A model generated the notes under the pieces. It made no database searches. It worked only from the letters and a program-made list of their open reading frames with translations, and was not told where the DNA came from. The position numbers were made by a program, and so were the translations under genes. Shown here piece after piece: positions 61,408 to 64,000 of a DNA stretch of 64,000 bases; position 1 is the stretch's first letter, and every line of letters starts with the position of its first letter. Source of the DNA: Gordius sp. MW1 (taxonomy: Eukaryota > Nematomorpha > Gordioida > Gordea > Gordiidae); the NCBI GenBank assembly GCA_964036665.1, contig OZ038526.1, positions 12,772,001 to 12,836,000 of the forward strand. The letters are read 5' to 3'.

Positions 61408-64000
61408 TAGTTCTCGCAACTTAAAACCTCTTTTCGGAAGTCAATCGAGGATAATAGGATTCTCAAATGGCTTACTTTTATATATTTTTTCATGCTCTTT
61501 TACATAGAATCGAAAAAAATAAATATTTTTACCTCAAAATTTTTCACATATTTTTCTTGAACCGTATTCATCCGATGAAAGTTGTCGTTTTCAGACGTGG
61601 TTTCTATGATCCCAAGTAAAAATTTATCAGAATCTAAAAACTATTACTTTGAAATCATGATCGCATAGAGCAGTTTTCAAAAATTAAGCACTCACGTTGC
61701 GATACAACAAACTAATCGCAACAATAAAACTTTGTCTTTTGTCAAAATGATAGTTCTCGCAGCTTAAAACCTCTTTTCGGAAGTCAATCGAGGGTAATAG
61801 GATTCTCAAATTGGCTTACTTTTATATATTTTTTTATGCTCTTTCACATAGAATCGAAAAAAATAAATATTTTTACCTCAAAATTTTTCACATATTTTTC
61901 TTTGAACCGTATTCATCCGATGAAAGTTGTCGTTTTCAGACGTGGTTTCTATGATCCCAAATAAAAATTTATCAGAATCTAAAAACTATTACTTTGAAAT
62001 CATGATCGCATAGAGCAGTTTTCAAAATTTAAGCACTACGTTGCGATACAACAAACTAATCGAAAAATAAAACGTTGTCTTTTTTCAAAATGATAGTTCT
62101 CGCAGCTTAAAACCTCTTTTGGAAGTCAATCGAGGTTAATAGGATTCTCAAATTGGCTTACTTTTATATATTTTTTCATGCTCTTTCACAGAGAATCGAA
62201 AAAAATAAAAAATTTTACCTCAAAATTTTTCATATATTTTTCTTTGAACCGTATTTATCCGATGAAAGTTGTCGTTTTCAGACGTGGTTTCTATGATCCC
62301 AAGTAAAAATTTATCAGAATCTACAAACTATTACTTTGAAATCATGATCGCATAGAGCAGTTTTTAAAAATTAAGCACTCACGGTGCGATACAACAAATT
62401 AATCGCAACAATAAAACGTTGTCTTTTGTCAAAATGATAGTTCTCGCAGCTTAAAACCTCTTTTAGTCAATCGAGGATAATAGGATTCTCAAATTGGCTT
62501 ACTTTTATATATTTTTTTATGCTCTTTCACATAGAATCGAAAAAAATAAATATTCTTACCTCAAAATTTTTCACATATTTTTCTTTGAACCGTATTCATC
62601 CGATGAAAGTTGTCGTTTTCAGACGTGGTTTCTATGATCCCAAGTAAAAATTTATCAGAATTTACAAACTATTACTTTGAAATCATGATCGCATTGAGCA
62701 GTTTTTAAAAATTAAGCACTCACGTTGCGATACAACAAACTAATCGCATTTTTAAAACGTTGTCTTTTGTCAAAATGATAGTTCTCGCAACTTAAAACCT
62801 CTTTTCGGAAGTCAATCGAGGATAATAGGATTCTCAAATTGGCTTACATTTTTATATTTTTTCATGCTCTTTCACATAGAATCGAAAAAAATAAATATTT
62901 TTACCTCAAAATTTTTCACATATTTTTCTTGAACCGTATTCATCCGATGAAAGTTGTCGTTTTCAGACGTGGTTTCTATGATCCCAAGTAAAAATTTATC
63001 AGAATCTAAAAACTATTACTTTGAAATCATGATCGCATAGAGCAGTTTTCAAAAATTAAGCACTCACGTTGCGATACAACAAACTAATCGCAACAATAAA
63101 ACGTTGTCTTTTGTCAAAATGATAGTTCTCGCAGCTTAAAACCTCTTTTCGGAAGTCAATCGAGGATAATAGGATTCTCAAATTGGCTTACTTTTATATA
63201 TTTTTTCATGCTCTTTCACATAGAATCGAAAAAAATAAATATTTTTACCTCAAAATTTTTCACATATTTTTCTTTGAACCGTATTCATATGAAAGTTGTC
63301 GTTTTCAGACGTGGTTTCTATGATCCCAAGTAAATATTTATCAGAATTTAAAAACTATTACTTTGAAATCATGATCGCATATTTTTAAAAATTAAGCACT
63401 CACGTTGCGATACAACAAACTAATCGCATTTTTAAAACGTTGTCTTTTGTCAAAATGATAGTTCTCGCAGCTTAAAACCTCTTTTCGGAAGTCAATCGAG
63501 GATAATAGGATTCTCAAATTGGCTTACTTTTATATATTTTTTCATGCTCTTTCACATAGAATCGAAAAAAATAAATATTTTTACCTCAAAATTTTTCACA
63601 TATTTTTCTTTGAACCGTATTCATCCGATGAAAGTTGTCGTTTTCAGACGTGGTTTCTATGATCCCAAGTAAAAATTTATCAGAATCTAATAACTATCTT
63701 TGAAATCATGATCGCATAGAGCAGTTTTCAAAAATTAAGCACTCACGTTGCGATACAACAAACTAATCGCAACAATAAAACGTTGTCTTTTGTCAAAATG
63801 ATAGTTCTCGCAACTTAAAACCTCTTTTCGGAAGTCAATCGAGGATAATAGGATTCTCAAATGGCTTACTTTTATATATTTTTTCATGCTCTTTTACATA
63901 GAATCGAAAAAAATAAATATTTTTACCTCAAAATTTTTCACATATTTTTCTTGAACCGTATTCATCCGATGAAAGTTGTCGTTTTCAGACGTGGTTTCTA
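61408..64000 (+). repeat. 12-monomer higher-order repeat, copy 2, cut by the window end
   Basis: Boundaries at 61408, 61751, 62094, 62438, 62779, 63123, 63459 and 63802 equal copy 1 boundaries plus 4113. Shared rare markers include CGAGGGTAATAGG, AATCGAAAAATAAAACG, CTCTTTTAGTCAATCG and the L' unit with GCATATTTTTAAAAATT. The copy continues past the window. Confidence 0.87.

Larger units (their letters stand above)
35000..64000 (+). repeat. Right satellite array, same monomer family (about 84 complete units)
   Basis: TAGTTCTCGC recurs from 35026 to 63802, mostly at 340-346 bp with shorter units of 334, 336 and 318 bp. Orientation matches the left arm. Diagnostic variants here are GCAACTTAAAACC, CTTTTGGAAG with GAGGTTAATAGG, ATTCATATGAAAG, CTAATAACTATCTTTG, GGCTTACATTTTTAT, GAATTTACAAAC and ACTTTGTC. 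I did not find the left-arm GCATAAAACATC form in this arm. The array runs past the window end. No gene is supported anywhere in the stretch. Confidence 0.96.

Overview
This window is almost wholly satellite DNA from a eukaryotic, AT-rich genome. A tandem repeat with a canonical 345-bp monomer fills positions 1-33335 and 35000-64000, always in the same orientation. I counted about 97 monomers on the left and about 84 complete ones on the right by following the motif TAGTTCTCGC, which recurs once per unit. A hand count on a consensus-like monomer gives about 31% GC. Monomer length, homogeneity and higher-order organisation are typical of pericentromeric or centromeric heterochromatin. The lineage cannot be named from the sequence. 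I see no convincing protein-coding gene, tRNA, rRNA, CRISPR array or prokaryotic signal.

The left array is built from higher-order repeats (HORs). A 17-monomer block (1-5851) recurs at 7570-13414, with a 5-monomer fragment of the same HOR (5852-7569) between them. From about 13.4 to 33.3 kb the array is a mosaic of shorter tandem duplications of 4-5 monomers: 18573/20295 (1722 bp), 22017/23735 (1718 bp) and 29917/31292 (1375 bp). The right array uses a different set of monomer variants. These include a 688-bp dimer, a J-K-L trimer core seen about eight times, two separate 12-monomer duplications (4111 bp at 44956/49067; 4113 bp at 57295/61408) and a 4-monomer duplication (1375 bp at 53858/55233). 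Chimeric monomers and nested duplications are what unequal crossover or conversion would leave.

The only non-satellite DNA is an insert of about 1.66 kb at 33336-34999. It is flanked by a 6-bp direct repeat, TAAAAC. Removing the insert plus one TAAAAC rejoins the flanks into one regular 344-bp monomer, so it entered a pre-existing array. It begins with a GC-rich hairpin and a G-rich all-purine tract, then holds two telomere-like TTAGGG units, a minisatellite of about 130 bp, a 289-bp-spaced duplication carrying a sequence like a tRNA B box on the minus strand, a 58-bp tandem repeat and a 61-bp tandem repeat. The motif ATTGCATAGCAAT recurs through its right half and ends at its right border. 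It encodes no recognisable transposase or reverse transcriptase. It looks like a non-autonomous or composite mobile element of unknown class, and it is the most unusual object in the window.
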